The translations under genes were made by a program, and so were the position numbers. The notes below the pieces were generated by a model. That model searched no databases. It was not told the origin of the DNA and worked only from the letters and a program-made list of their open reading frames with translations. Shown piece by piece: positions 54,794-64,000 of a stretch of 64,000 nt of DNA (position 1 is its first letter; each line of letters starts with the position of its first letter). This stretch comes from Burkholderiales bacterium 8X (GTDB lineage Bacteria; Pseudomonadota; Gammaproteobacteria; Burkholderiales; Burkholderiaceae_C): positions 4,492,863 through 4,556,862 of the forward strand of contig LR732703.1 of NCBI GenBank assembly GCA_902506565.1, read 5' to 3'.

Positions 54794-55276
54794 TCAGATC
54801 GGTAGCGCCGTGGTCTGCTTGATGCGGTCGAGCACGAAGCTGGTCTTGCAATCCTGCACGCTGGGATGCTTGAGCAGCGTGTCCATCACGAAGCTCGAGT
54901 AGTGCGCCATGTCGGCCACCATGACGCGCAGCAGGTAGTCCATTTCGCCGGTCAGCGAGCTGCATTCGACCACCTCGGGCCAGACCTGCACCGACGCGCG
55001 AAAGGCGTCCATCGGGCTGCGCTTGTGGGTCTCCGCATGCTTTTCGAGACGCACGTTGATGTAGGCCGTCAGGTTGAGCCCGACCCGCTCGGGATGCACC
55101 AAGGCGACGTAGCTCGCGATCACGCCCGATTCCTCGAGCCGACGCACCCTTCGCAGCGTGGCCGACGGCGACAGGTTGACCGCCTCGGCGATCTCGTCAT
55201 AGGTGGCCCGGCCATTGGACTGAAGCACGCGCAATACGCGCAGATCGACGGTATCGAGTTGAACGACTGCAGACAT
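54794..55276 (-). CDS. Lrp/AsnC family regulator of hppD
   Basis: 160 aa. N-terminal helix-turn-helix (LDTVDLRVLRVLQSNGRATY; LSPSATLRRVRRLEESGVI) and C-terminal RAM effector domain (VVECSSLTGEMDYLLRVMVA; VQDCKTSFVLDRIKQTTALP). Divergent from hppD by 158 bp; probably senses Phe or Tyr and controls hppD-phhA, as Lrp-type PhhR-independent regulators do in Burkholderiales. Confidence 0.92.
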   Translation of the reverse strand: MSAVVQLDTVDLRVLRVLQSNGRATYDEIAEAVNLSPSATLRRVRRLEESGVIASYVALVHPERVGLNLTAYINVRLEKHAETHKRSPMDAFRASVQVWPEVVECSSLTGEMDYLLRVMVADMAHYSSFVMDTLLKHPSVQDCKTSFVLDRIKQTTALPI

Positions 55277-55286
55277 GGCCCCGATG

Positions 55287-55340
55287 TTGCAGGATTCCTG
55301 CGCTGGAGGCCAGCGCTGCGCGCAGATTGCAGGAATTTTG
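55287..55340. promoter_or_regulatory. Candidate Lrp-type operator repeats
   Basis: TTGCAGGATTCCTG (55287-55300) and TTGCAGGAATTTTG (55327-55340) share TTGCAGGA and are 40 bp apart, close to four helical turns, on the same DNA face. They lie between the divergent lrp-type gene and hppD. Confidence 0.5.
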
Positions 55341-55434
55341 CGGACCGGCTGCGTAGCATGGAGTGCAACCGCCCGCCTGCGGCAATTTCAACCCCGATGG
55401 CCGACCCTGGGTGGCCAACCACGATGGAGACCAC

Positions 55435-56511
<1,077 letters not shown>

Positions 56512-56585
56512 GCCGCCGCTCCGGCGCCGACGCCGGCGCCGGATTGCGCGCGCGAAGTTCATTCGATCGACTCAAGGGGATGCAG

Positions 56586-57563
56586 ATGCCAACGCCAGTG
56601 CCAACGCCAGTGTCGCCGGCCACGCCGGGCCCGGAGTCTTCGGCCGCAAAGCAGAAGCACGGACTCGCGGCCGGCAGCGCAGCCGAGCCGCCCCGTCCCG
56701 ACTGGACCATCGACCAGGGCTGGGACGCCTACACGCCCGAGGAGCACGCCGTCTGGAAGACGCTGTTCGAACGCCAGACGAAATTGCTTCCGGGTCGCGC
56801 CTGCGACGAGTTCGTCGCCGGCATGCGGGACCTGCCGATCGGCGCCGAGCAGATTCCCGACTTCCGGCAGTTGAGCGACGTGCTGATGAAGCGCACCGGC
56901 TGGCAGGTGGTCGCGGTACCGGGCCTGGTACCGGACGAGGTGTTCTTCGAGCACCTGGCGCATCGCCGGTTTCCGGCCGGCAACTTCATCCGCAAGCCGC
57001 ACGAGCTCGACTATCTGGAAGAGCCGGACGTGTTCCACGACGTGTTCGGCCATGTCCCGATGCTGATGAATCCGTCGATCGCCGACTACATCCAGGCCTA
57101 CGGCGAAGGCGGCCTGCGAGCGCGCAAGCTGGGCGTATTGGACAAGCTGGCCCGGGTGTACTGGTACACGGTGGAATTCGGGCTGGTGCAGCAGAAGGAC
57201 GGCCTTCGCATCTACGGCGCCGGCATCGCATCGTCGTACACCGAGAGCGTCTTCGCTCTGGACGATCCGTCTGCGAACCGGATCGGCTTCGAACTCGAAC
57301 GCGTGATGCGCACCAACTACCGGATCGACGACTTCCAGGAAAGCTACTTCGTCATCCCGGACCTCGAGGAATTGCTGTCGCTCGCCCAGGTCGATTTCGC
57401 GCCGCTGTACGAGCGCATCCAGGGCCTGCCGGACTACGAGCCGGGCACGGTGCTCGCAACCGATCGGCTGCTGAACCGCGGCACCGGTCGGTACCACCGG
57501 GCCAAGCGCGACGTGGCGTCTGCAACGCCGGTGGCACCCGGCGTTTCCGCCACGCCGGCCTGA
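56586..57563 (+). CDS. phhA: Phenylalanine 4-monooxygenase
   Basis: 325 aa. Iron site: His-His in FHDVFGHVPMLMN and Glu in YWYTVEFGLVQ. Pterin-dependent hydroxylation of Phe to Tyr. The N-terminus is a low-complexity Pro/Thr/Ala extension of ~45 residues, partly encoded by a tandem CCAACGCCAGTG. AAGGGG lies six bases before ATG 56586; another ATG is six bases upstream. Forms one pathway with hppD. A pterin recycling gene (phhB) is not in the window. Confidence 0.95.
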   Translation: MPTPVPTPVSPATPGPESSAAKQKHGLAAGSAAEPPRPDWTIDQGWDAYTPEEHAVWKTLFERQTKLLPGRACDEFVAGMRDLPIGAEQIPDFRQLSDVLMKRTGWQVVAVPGLVPDEVFFEHLAHRRFPAGNFIRKPHELDYLEEPDVFHDVFGHVPMLMNPSIADYIQAYGEGGLRARKLGVLDKLARVYWYTVEFGLVQQKDGLRIYGAGIASSYTESVFALDDPSANRIGFELERVMRTNYRIDDFQESYFVIPDLEELLSLAQVDFAPLYERIQGLPDYEPGTVLATDRLLNRGTGRYHRAKRDVASATPVAPGVSATPA

Positions 57564-57626
57564 TCGGCGGCGTTTTCGCGCTCCAATCCTGTCGCCGCTC
57601 GGCTGGCTGCCGAGGGCGAGGCAGCG

Positions 57627-58604
57627 CTACTTGTCTCGCTTCACGGCGCCACTGGTCTCGAGCAGCTTGACCAGCGTATGCAGCACCCGGTTGACCGGCG
57701 TCGAAATCCCGTGTGCCGCACCACGCCGCAGCACGTAGCCGTTCAAATGATCGATCTCGCTCGCCTTGCCGCGGGCGAGATCCTGCGCCGTCGATGAATA
57801 TTGCGAGGGCATGGTTTCGACGATGCGAGCCACCGCGGCATCCAGCTGCCCGGGCAGGCGCACGCCATCGGCTTCCGCCACCGCCACGCATTCGGCCACC
57901 ACGTCCCGGATGACGTCCTGCACGCCTTGCGCGTAGCCCAGCCGGCCATACGGCAACTGCGTGATGGCCGAGAGCGCGTTGTAGGCGCTGTTCAGGATCA
58001 GCTTGGCCCAGAGCGCGCCGCGCACGTTGCCGAAGATCTCGGTCGGCACCCCGGCTGCGATCAGCATTCGCGAGATCGCCTCGCTCTCGGTCGAAGGCTC
58101 GATCACCAGCTCGCCGCGTCCGTGATGCTTGACGTGCCCGGGCGCCGCCATCTCGGTCGCCACGTAGACGACCGTGGAGAGGATGGTGTGCGGCAGCACG
58201 GTGCGCAGTCGCTCCGCGTTGTCGACGCCGTTCTGCAGCGTCAGGATGACCGCGCCGGGAGCGAGGTGCGGCCGCATCTGGGCGGCGGCGGATTCGGTGT
58301 CGGTCGACTTCACGCAGAAGAGCACCAGCATCGCGCCCTGCAACGCCGAAGGGTCGCTGCTGGCCGTGACGCGAAGACGCTGGTCGAAGGTCTGGGCCTC
58401 GAGCCGCAATCCATCACGCTCGATGGCCGCGACGTGCGAAGGACGGCCGATGAGCGCGACCGGATGGCCGGCGCGCGCCAACATGCCGCCGTAGTAGCAG
58501 CCGACCGCGCCGGCGCCCATCACCGCGATCTTGACCGGGCCTTCCGGTCCGCCTGCTTCCAGGAGGCTGGAGGCGCTCGAGATGTTCAAGCCGGGCGCGT
58601 TCAT
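57627..58604 (-). CDS. panE: 2-dehydropantoate 2-reductase family protein
   Basis: 325 aa. Rossmann motif GAGAVGCYYGGMLARAGH from residue 31; catalytic Lys in LWAKLILNSAYNALSA; KASEIDHLNGYVLRRGAAHG in the C-terminal helical domain. PanE makes pantoate with NADPH, though many paralogues act on other 2-oxo acids, and its position before an MHS transporter hints at a catabolic role. Its ATG overlaps the stop of a 22-codon upstream ORF. Confidence 0.87.
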   Translation of the reverse strand: MNAPGLNISSASSLLEAGGPEGPVKIAVMGAGAVGCYYGGMLARAGHPVALIGRPSHVAAIERDGLRLEAQTFDQRLRVTASSDPSALQGAMLVLFCVKSTDTESAAAQMRPHLAPGAVILTLQNGVDNAERLRTVLPHTILSTVVYVATEMAAPGHVKHHGRGELVIEPSTESEAISRMLIAAGVPTEIFGNVRGALWAKLILNSAYNALSAITQLPYGRLGYAQGVQDVIRDVVAECVAVAEADGVRLPGQLDAAVARIVETMPSQYSSTAQDLARGKASEIDHLNGYVLRRGAAHGISTPVNRVLHTLVKLLETSGAVKRDK

Positions 58605-58669
58605 CGGACGTTGGCTTCCTTGGGCGCAGGCACTTGTCTGCGCACAGCGGCAAATTCGATCGAGTGCAT
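58601..58669 (-). CDS. 22-codon upstream ORF coupled to panE
   Basis: ATG 58669 follows a strong AAGGAACC site; the peptide starts MHSIEFAAVRRQV and its TGA overlaps the panE ATG (ATGA). panE itself has no ribosome site of its own, so ribosomes finishing this peptide probably start panE. The peptide looks non-conserved in composition, and no run of one amino acid suggests classic attenuation. Confidence 0.5.
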   Translation of the reverse strand: MHSIEFAAVRRQVPAPKEANVR

Positions 58670-58704
58670 GAGGTTCCTTTCTTCCTTCTCGTCTTTTGGT
58701 GTGG

Positions 58705-60027
58705 TCAGTCTTCCAGCCGATGGTCGCGGCTTTCGGGCAGCATCAGCATCGCGATCACCGTCACCACGCTGGTCGCTGCGACGTACCAGGCGGGCACCGA
58801 GGCATTGCCGGTGATGCCGATCAACCAGGTGATCAACAGCTGCGTGGTGCCGCCGAAGAGCGATACGCCGACCGCATAAGCAATCGACATGCCGGTCGCC
58901 CGGATGCCCCGCGGCAGCAGCTCCGGAATCGCGACCAGCGAGGCCGCCCCGCTGATCGCGGTGAGCGCCGCCAGCACCGCCGACACCGCGAGCAGCATGC
59001 CGGTGCCGGGTTGCGCGACCAGCAGCATGAAAGCCGGAACGGTGGCGAACACCGCTAGCACGCGCGGCCACAGCATGGTCGACTTGCGGCCGAAGCGATC
59101 GCTCAGCCAGCCGCCCACCAACGAGAACACCATCGTGCAGAAACCGCCGACCACGGTGGCGCTGAGAGCGATGCCGGGCGACATCTTGAGCGTGGTGATG
59201 GCATAGGTCGTCATGAAGTTGACGACGTAGCTGGACACGGTGCCGCCCAGCACGATCAGGATGGCCAGCACGATCAGCCGACGATGACGAACCAGCCCGG
59301 CCTTGCCGCTGTTCTCGGCGCGGGGCGGGCTGGCATGCAGCGTCTCCGGCATGCGGTGGCGCAGATAGATCGCCACCGGCACCAGCAGCAGCCCGACCAG
59401 GAAAGGCACGCGCCAACCCCAGGCGGCCATGTCCTGCGGCGCGAGCATCGCGTTCATCGCCATGCCGACCAGGCCGGCGACGCAGGCCGCCGCACCCTGG
59501 CTCGCCAGCTGCCAGCTCGCATAGAGCCCGCGCTTGCCTTCGGGCGCCGCCTCGACCAGGAAGGCGGTGGCCGGCCCGACCTCGCCGCCCAGCGCCAGGC
59601 CCTGGACCAGCCGGCAGACCACCACGATGATCGGCGCCGCCAATCCGATGCTCGCGTACGAAGGCGTCAGCGCCAGCCCGAGCGTGCCCACGGTGATCAG
59701 CGTGATCGTAAGCAGCATCGCCGGCCTGCGCCCGGCGCGGTCGGCATAGGCGCCGATCAGGATGCCGCCGAGCGGCCGGGTGAAGAAGCCGACGCCGAAC
59801 ACCGCCACCGACAGCAGCAGGCTCCCCATCGGCGTGGCGGCGGGGAAGAAGGTCCGGCCGATGTAGACCGCGAAGAACGCGTAGGTCACGAAGTCGTAGA
59901 ACTCCAGCGCGTTGCCCGCCACCGTGGCGGCGACGATGCGGGTCGGTACCGGGGCGCGAGCCGCGCGCAGGTCTGCGCCGGCGGGCGCTATCGAGGGAAC
60001 GATCGGCGAAGCGATGCTCGTTTGCAT
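58705..60027 (-). CDS. MHS-type MFS transporter
   Basis: 440 aa with 12 helices. Metabolite:H+ symporter hallmarks: GNALEFYDFVTYAFFAVYIG in helix 1, GAYADRAGRRPAM loop, RLVQGLALGGEVGPATAFLV in helix 4, WGWRVPFLVG, and DRFGRKSTM in the second half. The group imports organic acids such as citrate, ketoglutarate, shikimate or aromatic acids. 35 bp upstream of the mini-ORF and panE on the same strand. Confidence 0.92.
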   Translation of the reverse strand: MQTSIASPIVPSIAPAGADLRAARAPVPTRIVAATVAGNALEFYDFVTYAFFAVYIGRTFFPAATPMGSLLLSVAVFGVGFFTRPLGGILIGAYADRAGRRPAMLLTITLITVGTLGLALTPSYASIGLAAPIIVVVCRLVQGLALGGEVGPATAFLVEAAPEGKRGLYASWQLASQGAAACVAGLVGMAMNAMLAPQDMAAWGWRVPFLVGLLLVPVAIYLRHRMPETLHASPPRAENSGKAGLVRHRRLIVLAILIVLGGTVSSYVVNFMTTYAITTLKMSPGIALSATVVGGFCTMVFSLVGGWLSDRFGRKSTMLWPRVLAVFATVPAFMLLVAQPGTGMLLAVSAVLAALTAISGAASLVAIPELLPRGIRATGMSIAYAVGVSLFGGTTQLLITWLIGITGNASVPAWYVAATSVVTVIAMLMLPESRDHRLED

Positions 60028-60137
60028 GTTGTCGTCGGCTCACTTTCGGCAAGAGGCGTGATGAACGAGGAGGAAGGCTTCACCGACTTCGCCCCTCGCG
60101 TTTTGCAAGGACGATACCGCACGCCGGGGCGCCGGTT

Positions 60138-61652
60138 TCAGCCTCGCAGTCGCAGCCGCATGCGAAGGCCGACCGGCGTCATCGTGAAGGCGAGCCGCTC
60201 CTCGGCCGGCCGACCGTCCGGCGTATCGATGCCCGCGATGTCGAAGCGGCCGAGCAGCACCGCCATCGCCATCTTCATTTCGAGCAGCGCGAGATACCGC
60301 CCGGGGCAGATTCGCGGGCCTGCGCCGAACGGCATCGAGGTCCGCTTCGCGCTGCTCGCAAGCGCGGTGGCGCCCTGCCCGTCCTGCTCGGCCAGCCAAC
60401 GCGCGGGCTCGAAGCTCGCGGCCTGCGGCACATGCTCGTCGCTGACGCTCGCCGGGCGCATCAACGCGAGCACGATGGCGCCCGCCGGCACCCGGACATC
60501 GCCGACCGTGGTGTCCCGCACCGCCTGCAGGTTGATCAACGGAGCGACCGGCTTGAGGCGCATGGTTTCGTGCGCACAAGCCTCGACGAAGTCCATGCGA
60601 TTCGCTTCGTCGAGATTCGGCACACCGCTCGGCCCCATCAGGCTCCGCACCTCGGCGGTTGCGCGGGCCAAGGCATCGGGATGACGCCAGAGCAGGTCGA
60701 TCATCCAGGCGATCGTGTTGGCGGTGGTGTCCTCGCCGGCGAGCAGCATCGTCAACACGTTGCCGGCGACATGTTCGTCGTCGATGCCGCTTTCGGGTGC
60801 GTCCGCAGCGGCGATCATGGCCTCGAGCAGGTTGCGTGGCTGGTTGCGCAGCGACGGGTCGGCTTGCATCCGGCTGCGCGCTTGCGCGATGAAACCTGCG
60901 ATGGCTGCATTGACCGCATGGACGCCGCTCTTCAATTCGCGATCGGCCCGGGTCGGGAAGAAGCGCCAGGTCGGAACGGGCGACAGCATGCGCCGCAGCA
61001 GCGCCGGAAAGATCTTGTCGAGGTGCTGCTGGATCACGTCGCCATCGCTCTCGAGCGTGTTGACTTCGGCCCCGAAAGCCAGGCCCGCGATGGTGTCCAC
61101 CGTGAAGCGCATCAGGTCGGCTTGCAGGTCGATCGGGCTCGCGGCCACGGCAGCTTGCTGCCAACGGCCCGCCAGGCGCTCGGCCACCGTTTGAAGCTGA
61201 GGAAAGTAGTCGCGGATGTGGGCCGGGTCGAAGCCGGCCATCACCATGCGCCGCTGCCGGCGCCAGTCGTCGCCATTCGCAGCGAAGAGGCCGGGCTTGA
61301 GACCCATCTCGGCGCCGATGGCCTCGAGCCTCGGCGTGCGGCGAAAGCCCTCCGGGCGGTCGCGCAGCAATGCGGCCACCGCCACGTGATCGCCCACCAC
61401 CAGCAGGTGGCGGCGCCCGAGCTTCAACCGATAGTACGGACCGAATTCCTTGCACCAGGACTCGAGTTGGAGGTGCAGCCGCTGCGGCTCGATCTGGAGC
61501 GCATTGCCGAGCCAGGGCCAGCCGCGAGGGCCTGGCAAGTCGTCAATCCGCCTCGGGATCGAAGTGGCGGCAGGGCGCGACGCAGCGAGCGGCGGCAACG
61601 TGGCGTCATCGACGGCGGGCGCGGGCGCTCCTTCTTCGGCAACGCGAGTCAT
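60138..61652 (-). CDS. Cytochrome P450
   Basis: 504 aa. I-helix oxygen-binding motif LLAGEDTTANTIAW, K-helix ETMR, and haem loop FGAGPRICPGRYLA with the axial Cys near residue 449. It has no membrane helix; the ~35-residue N-terminal tail is low complexity and is followed by DLPGPRGWPWLGNALQIEP, the Pro-rich hinge of CYP4/CYP102-like enzymes. Redox partners are not adjacent. Class suggests fatty-acid or hydrophobic substrates, but this is not decidable here. Confidence 0.95.
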   Translation of the reverse strand: MTRVAEEGAPAPAVDDATLPPLAASRPAATSIPRRIDDLPGPRGWPWLGNALQIEPQRLHLQLESWCKEFGPYYRLKLGRRHLLVVGDHVAVAALLRDRPEGFRRTPRLEAIGAEMGLKPGLFAANGDDWRRQRRMVMAGFDPAHIRDYFPQLQTVAERLAGRWQQAAVAASPIDLQADLMRFTVDTIAGLAFGAEVNTLESDGDVIQQHLDKIFPALLRRMLSPVPTWRFFPTRADRELKSGVHAVNAAIAGFIAQARSRMQADPSLRNQPRNLLEAMIAAADAPESGIDDEHVAGNVLTMLLAGEDTTANTIAWMIDLLWRHPDALARATAEVRSLMGPSGVPNLDEANRMDFVEACAHETMRLKPVAPLINLQAVRDTTVGDVRVPAGAIVLALMRPASVSDEHVPQAASFEPARWLAEQDGQGATALASSAKRTSMPFGAGPRICPGRYLALLEMKMAMAVLLGRFDIAGIDTPDGRPAEERLAFTMTPVGLRMRLRLRG

Positions 61653-61673
61653 GAGGCGCGTCGTCGCAGGTAC

Positions 61674-61937
61674 CTATTGCGGCGAGTTGCCGATCACGTC
61701 GCTGATCTCGGCGGATGCGCGGTCTCGATCGCTAAATTGCTTCAAGGCCTCGTCCCAAGCAGGATCGGCCGCCGGGTGCTGATCGGGCGGTACCAGCTTG
61801 ACCGCGGGTTTGGCCTCGGAAGCACCGGCTGCGCCGCGATCGCCCGCCTTGTCGGGAAAGGGTTCGACCGGGTTCTTTTCCGCATCGAAGTAGAGCAATT
61901 GGCCGGCGATGGAAACGACGTATCGAGCTGCTGTCAT
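61674..61937 (-). CDS. Small hypothetical protein
   Basis: 87 aa from ATG 61937 (MTAARYVVSIAGQLLYFDAE). A short beta-like N-terminus is followed by Pro/Ala/Asp-rich polar sequence and a C-terminal helix (DEALKQFSDRDRASAEI). No domain recognised. GAAGG lies nine bases upstream of the start; in-frame sequence upstream to 62138 has no coding character. Confidence 0.55.
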   Translation of the reverse strand: MTAARYVVSIAGQLLYFDAEKNPVEPFPDKAGDRGAAGASEAKPAVKLVPPDQHPAADPAWDEALKQFSDRDRASAEISDVIGNSPQ

Positions 61938-62070
61938 GACCGGTACCTTCGCAGCTGCGATGGAGTCGATTGGCGGCGGCTCGCGCAAGCGGATGTAGGT
62001 GCTTTGCTTCTTGCAGGATGACCTACTGGAGCCGCGGGTTCCGTGCGCCACCCCGCTTCGCAGGGAGACG

Positions 62071-62970
62071 CTAGCAAGTTCTGCGCAGCGATGACGCTCC
62101 GGACGTCGACGCCGAGGACGCACTCGACACCGCGTCACTGGCGTTGACGAACAACAGCCTTCTCGTGAGATGGCGTTGCAGATCTTCGGCGGCAGCGATG
62201 CTGCGCAAGGCCGTCGTCGACATCTTCAAGAAGAAGATCAATAGCAAGGCGCAGCCGGCGAGCAGCCACCGCTGCGCGAACAAGGCCTGATCGATCGTTG
62301 CCATCAGCTGCGCTTGGTCTTCGAACACCTTGCAAAGGATGTTGCGCTCCTCGGGTGTGAAGCCGCTCGCGGCCTGCGGCCCGGCCGCCGCAAGCGGCTT
62401 GCCGCAATCCGGGCCTTGCAAGCGGGAGGCGGAAGGACTCATCGACCACAGCGGCCTTGCTGCGTCTGAGCCGAGCAGGAAGTAACGCTGCTCGGACGCC
62501 GACGTGAACCGGACCAGGGCGGTCTGTGAAAACAGCGCCATGACGGCCGCGGAGAACAGCGCGATGGCCAGCAGCGTCGAAACGGCCAGCGCGAGCCTTC
62601 TTCCGACCGTCGGCAAACGCTCGCGCAACTGGCAATGAATCGGGTCGAAGAGCTCGCCGCATGCGGCGACGGCCGGCATCTCCACCTCATGCATGCGCGC
62701 CCATGCGATCAGGCGGTGGCACTGCGCCAGCGTGTCCACCCGAATGCCGTACATGGAGCGGAAATGCATCAGATTGGTGGCGCTCGCGACCAGCCGCTGG
62801 ATCTCGAAATCGCTGACGACATCATTGCCATGGAAGAAGCGCCACAGCCGATACATCGGGAGATGCATCGATCGGGTCCTGAGTCCGACGAAGCCGAGGA
62901 CCAGCACGGCGGAGAGGCTGGCGAACATGGCCAAAAGACTCGACATGGTCGAGATTGAAACCGAGTCCAT
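62071..62970 (-). CDS. Membrane protein of unknown function (3 helices)
   Basis: 299 aa. Predicted helices near 10-29, 128-148 and 232-250. Between the second and third is a ~80-residue extracytoplasmic loop with two Cys (QGPDCGKPLAAAG, NILCKVFEDQ) that may pair. The segment 35-110 is cytoplasmic and His/Arg-rich. May belong to a DUF6216-like group; I am not sure. It stands alone next to the toxin-immunity remnants at the window edge. Confidence 0.65.
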   Translation of the reverse strand: MDSVSISTMSSLLAMFASLSAVLVLGFVGLRTRSMHLPMYRLWRFFHGNDVVSDFEIQRLVASATNLMHFRSMYGIRVDTLAQCHRLIAWARMHEVEMPAVAACGELFDPIHCQLRERLPTVGRRLALAVSTLLAIALFSAAVMALFSQTALVRFTSASEQRYFLLGSDAARPLWSMSPSASRLQGPDCGKPLAAAGPQAASGFTPEERNILCKVFEDQAQLMATIDQALFAQRWLLAGCALLLIFFLKMSTTALRSIAAAEDLQRHLTRRLLFVNASDAVSSASSASTSGASSLRRTC

Positions 62971-63059
62971 CCGCGCTCCCTGTTTGTTTGATCTGGATGC
63001 TGCGCTCCGGGTGGACGAGGCGCTGACCGGTCGATTACAGCGCAGGCGGGTGGATGGCT

Positions 63060-63350
63060 CTATCCCCGCGATGCACTGCCCTCGGAGCCCTGGAGAAACT
63101 TTCCTAGATCTTGTGGTAGGTCAGCGTCATCAACCACACCTTCGGTCAGTTCCCTTATCGCCTTGAACACCGATGGTGGTACCTCCTTATTTTCTTCTGC
63201 AAGAATCTAAGCAAGAACCCGGAGTGCCTCGGCCGGTTCCCCATGATCGATCAAGAACGAGACCTCTTCTTGTTCTGCTTCGGTTACCACTGCAGCAAGA
63301 GATGCGAGTAGTCCTCGCGCGCGACCTAAGTAGGCTTCAAGAAGATTCAC
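63060..63350 (-). pseudogene. Immunity gene with in-frame nonsense codon (MafI-like)
   Basis: GTG 63350 overlaps the TGA of the toxin remnant. The frame reads VNLLEAYLGRARGLLASLAA... LIDHGEPAEALRVLA, then TAG at 63207-63209, and continues ILAEENKEVPPSVFKAIREL... to TAG at 63060. Read through, it gives ~96 residues with the LI-HGE--EAL pattern of MafI/EndoU-type immunity proteins; the TAG most likely replaced a TGG (Trp). I know the family by pattern only. Confidence 0.7.
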
Positions 63351-63622
63351 GGGTTTCTCGGCACGTTAACAGGGTATCCAGTCCAGATTTGACCTCGACG
63401 AATCAGCACTTCTAATTCGACATCCTCCCTTATTCCACGGACAAACACATCTCCGCCTTGCCCGGCGCGTGTCGTAGACAGTGGATGTGTAGCAAATGGC
63501 GGAGATGCTGTGCATGATTTTGTCGTCGGACCATCCTTTGGGAAGCATTCCCCGGAAGACCGGCGCCAACCCCATGACGGCCGCCGAATGGTCTTGCCTA
63601 GCATTGGTTGAGCCCCTTAACC
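63347..63622 (-). pseudogene. EndoU-type toxin C-terminal fragment, frameshifted
   Basis: One frame reads ...MLPKGWSDDKIMHSISAI...STVYDTR; another, entered near 63470, reads AGQGGDVFVRGIREDVELEV to IWTGYPVNVPRNP and TGA at 63347. Joined, they give the tip typical of EndoU-like toxins of contact-dependent inhibition and Maf systems (LPKGWSD-KIM, G-R-GV-I-V, T-YP-N-PRNP). It has no start or delivery domain: a displaced toxin tip that has also lost its frame. Confidence 0.75.
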
Positions 63623-63635
63623 GACGGCTTATTTT

Positions 63636-63962
63636 TTATAGATCAAGAGCCACAGTCAGTTTCAGTCGCTGGACTTTGGTCAAGTTCCTTCCATAGCTTT
63701 CGACTCCAATTCGGTCGATCTTCACCGGCAGTTTCAATCGCGAAACTTGAACAAGGAGCAGTTCAATATCAGAGAGAAGAACAAAGTAAATGTCCTCTGC
63801 TTGTTCATGCACCCAGTTGACGACCAACGCATCAACAACCGGGATACCACTACTCTGCAATGCTTCGCTCAGCGGTCCATCAATGTTGTCGCGCAGCGCG
63901 ATATTAGAACGAATTAAGTCATCGCGGATCTGATTCTCGGTGCGACTTCCAAGAAGCTTCAT
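63636..63962 (-). CDS. Orphan immunity-like protein
   Basis: 108 aa, A+T-richer than the chromosome average. MKLLGSRTENQIRDDLIRSN at the start, a hydrophobic strand-rich core (DIYFVLLSDIELLLVQVSRL) and a basic end. Its ATG overlaps the TGA of a gene that enters from beyond the window edge, the coupling normal for toxin-immunity pairs. No family recognised; the immunity role is from context. Confidence 0.6.
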   Translation of the reverse strand: MKLLGSRTENQIRDDLIRSNIALRDNIDGPLSEALQSSGIPVVDALVVNWVHEQAEDIYFVLLSDIELLLVQVSRLKLPVKIDRIGVESYGRNLTKVQRLKLTVALDL

Positions 63963-64000
63963 TTCATCAATCCTGAAAAGGCGGTTTGGAGATTGCCCAA
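63959..64000 (-). CDS. 3' end of a gene entering from the right (toxin?)
   Basis: The last 13 codons LGNLQTAFSGLMK and TGA at 63959-63961 form a frame open to the window edge, overlapping the next start (ATGA). Given the layout, it may be the C-terminus of a polymorphic toxin. Too short to identify. Confidence 0.35.
   Translation of the reverse strand: MGNLQTAFSGLMK

Overview
The window looks like chromosome of a high-GC betaproteobacterium of the order Burkholderiales, most likely Comamonadaceae (Variovorax-like). Grounds: a methionine synthase split into two genes, a Bug-type solute-binding protein, PACE and GtrA-type membrane proteins, the nicotinate genes, and a uniformly GC-rich third codon position. 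I saw no rRNA, tRNA, insertion sequence, CRISPR array or origin.

Layout. 0-13 kb: a lipoprotein fragment and recQ, then two large paralogues with poly-threonine runs (2.8-6.6 kb). metH follows as two separate genes flanking a LysR regulator and a PACE efflux pump; the second half sits behind an S-adenosylhomocysteine riboswitch. A short third member of the poly-Thr family lies at 12.3 kb. 13-16 kb: a gtr-like operon (GT-C glycosyltransferase, GT2 transferase, GtrA flippase). 16.2-34.6 kb: a catabolic locus for nicotinamide/nicotinate with an exported nicotinamidase, a branched-chain-type ABC transporter, molybdenum nicotinate dehydrogenase fused to cytochrome c, 6-hydroxynicotinate reductase with a ferredoxin-NADP reductase, an enamidase, a TetR regulator with visible operators, and three conserved proteins of unknown role. 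Together these imply the reductive route through 6-oxotetrahydronicotinate rather than the NicC (2,5-dihydroxypyridine) route.

34.6-39.2 kb: comM, then a porin-glnK-amtB nitrogen operon behind a well-formed sigma-54 promoter. 39.3-42.7 kb: an accessory island of lower GC with two paralogous Thr-tailed proteins, a CesT-like (type III secretion) chaperone, and a deletion relic that fuses the start of another such protein to the end of another chaperone. All three starts carry the same ~45-nt leader. This island and the relatives at 2.8-6.6 and 12.3 kb are the best candidate for an undescribed system: a dispersed family of possible secreted proteins with chaperone.

42.8-62 kb: mostly ordinary metabolic and regulatory genes: an SMP-30 lactonase, a receiver/histidine kinase/MFS set, a LysR-controlled Hyi-Rieske oxygenase-Bug operon, small membrane proteins, an Lrp-controlled hppD-phhA pair for Phe/Tyr breakdown, a panE-like reductase with an upstream coupled mini-ORF, an MHS transporter and a cytochrome P450. 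63-64 kb: the A+T-richer tail end of a polymorphic toxin locus, with an intact immunity-like gene coupled to an upstream gene that runs off the window, followed by a decayed EndoU-type toxin tip (frameshift) and its immunity gene (nonsense codon).
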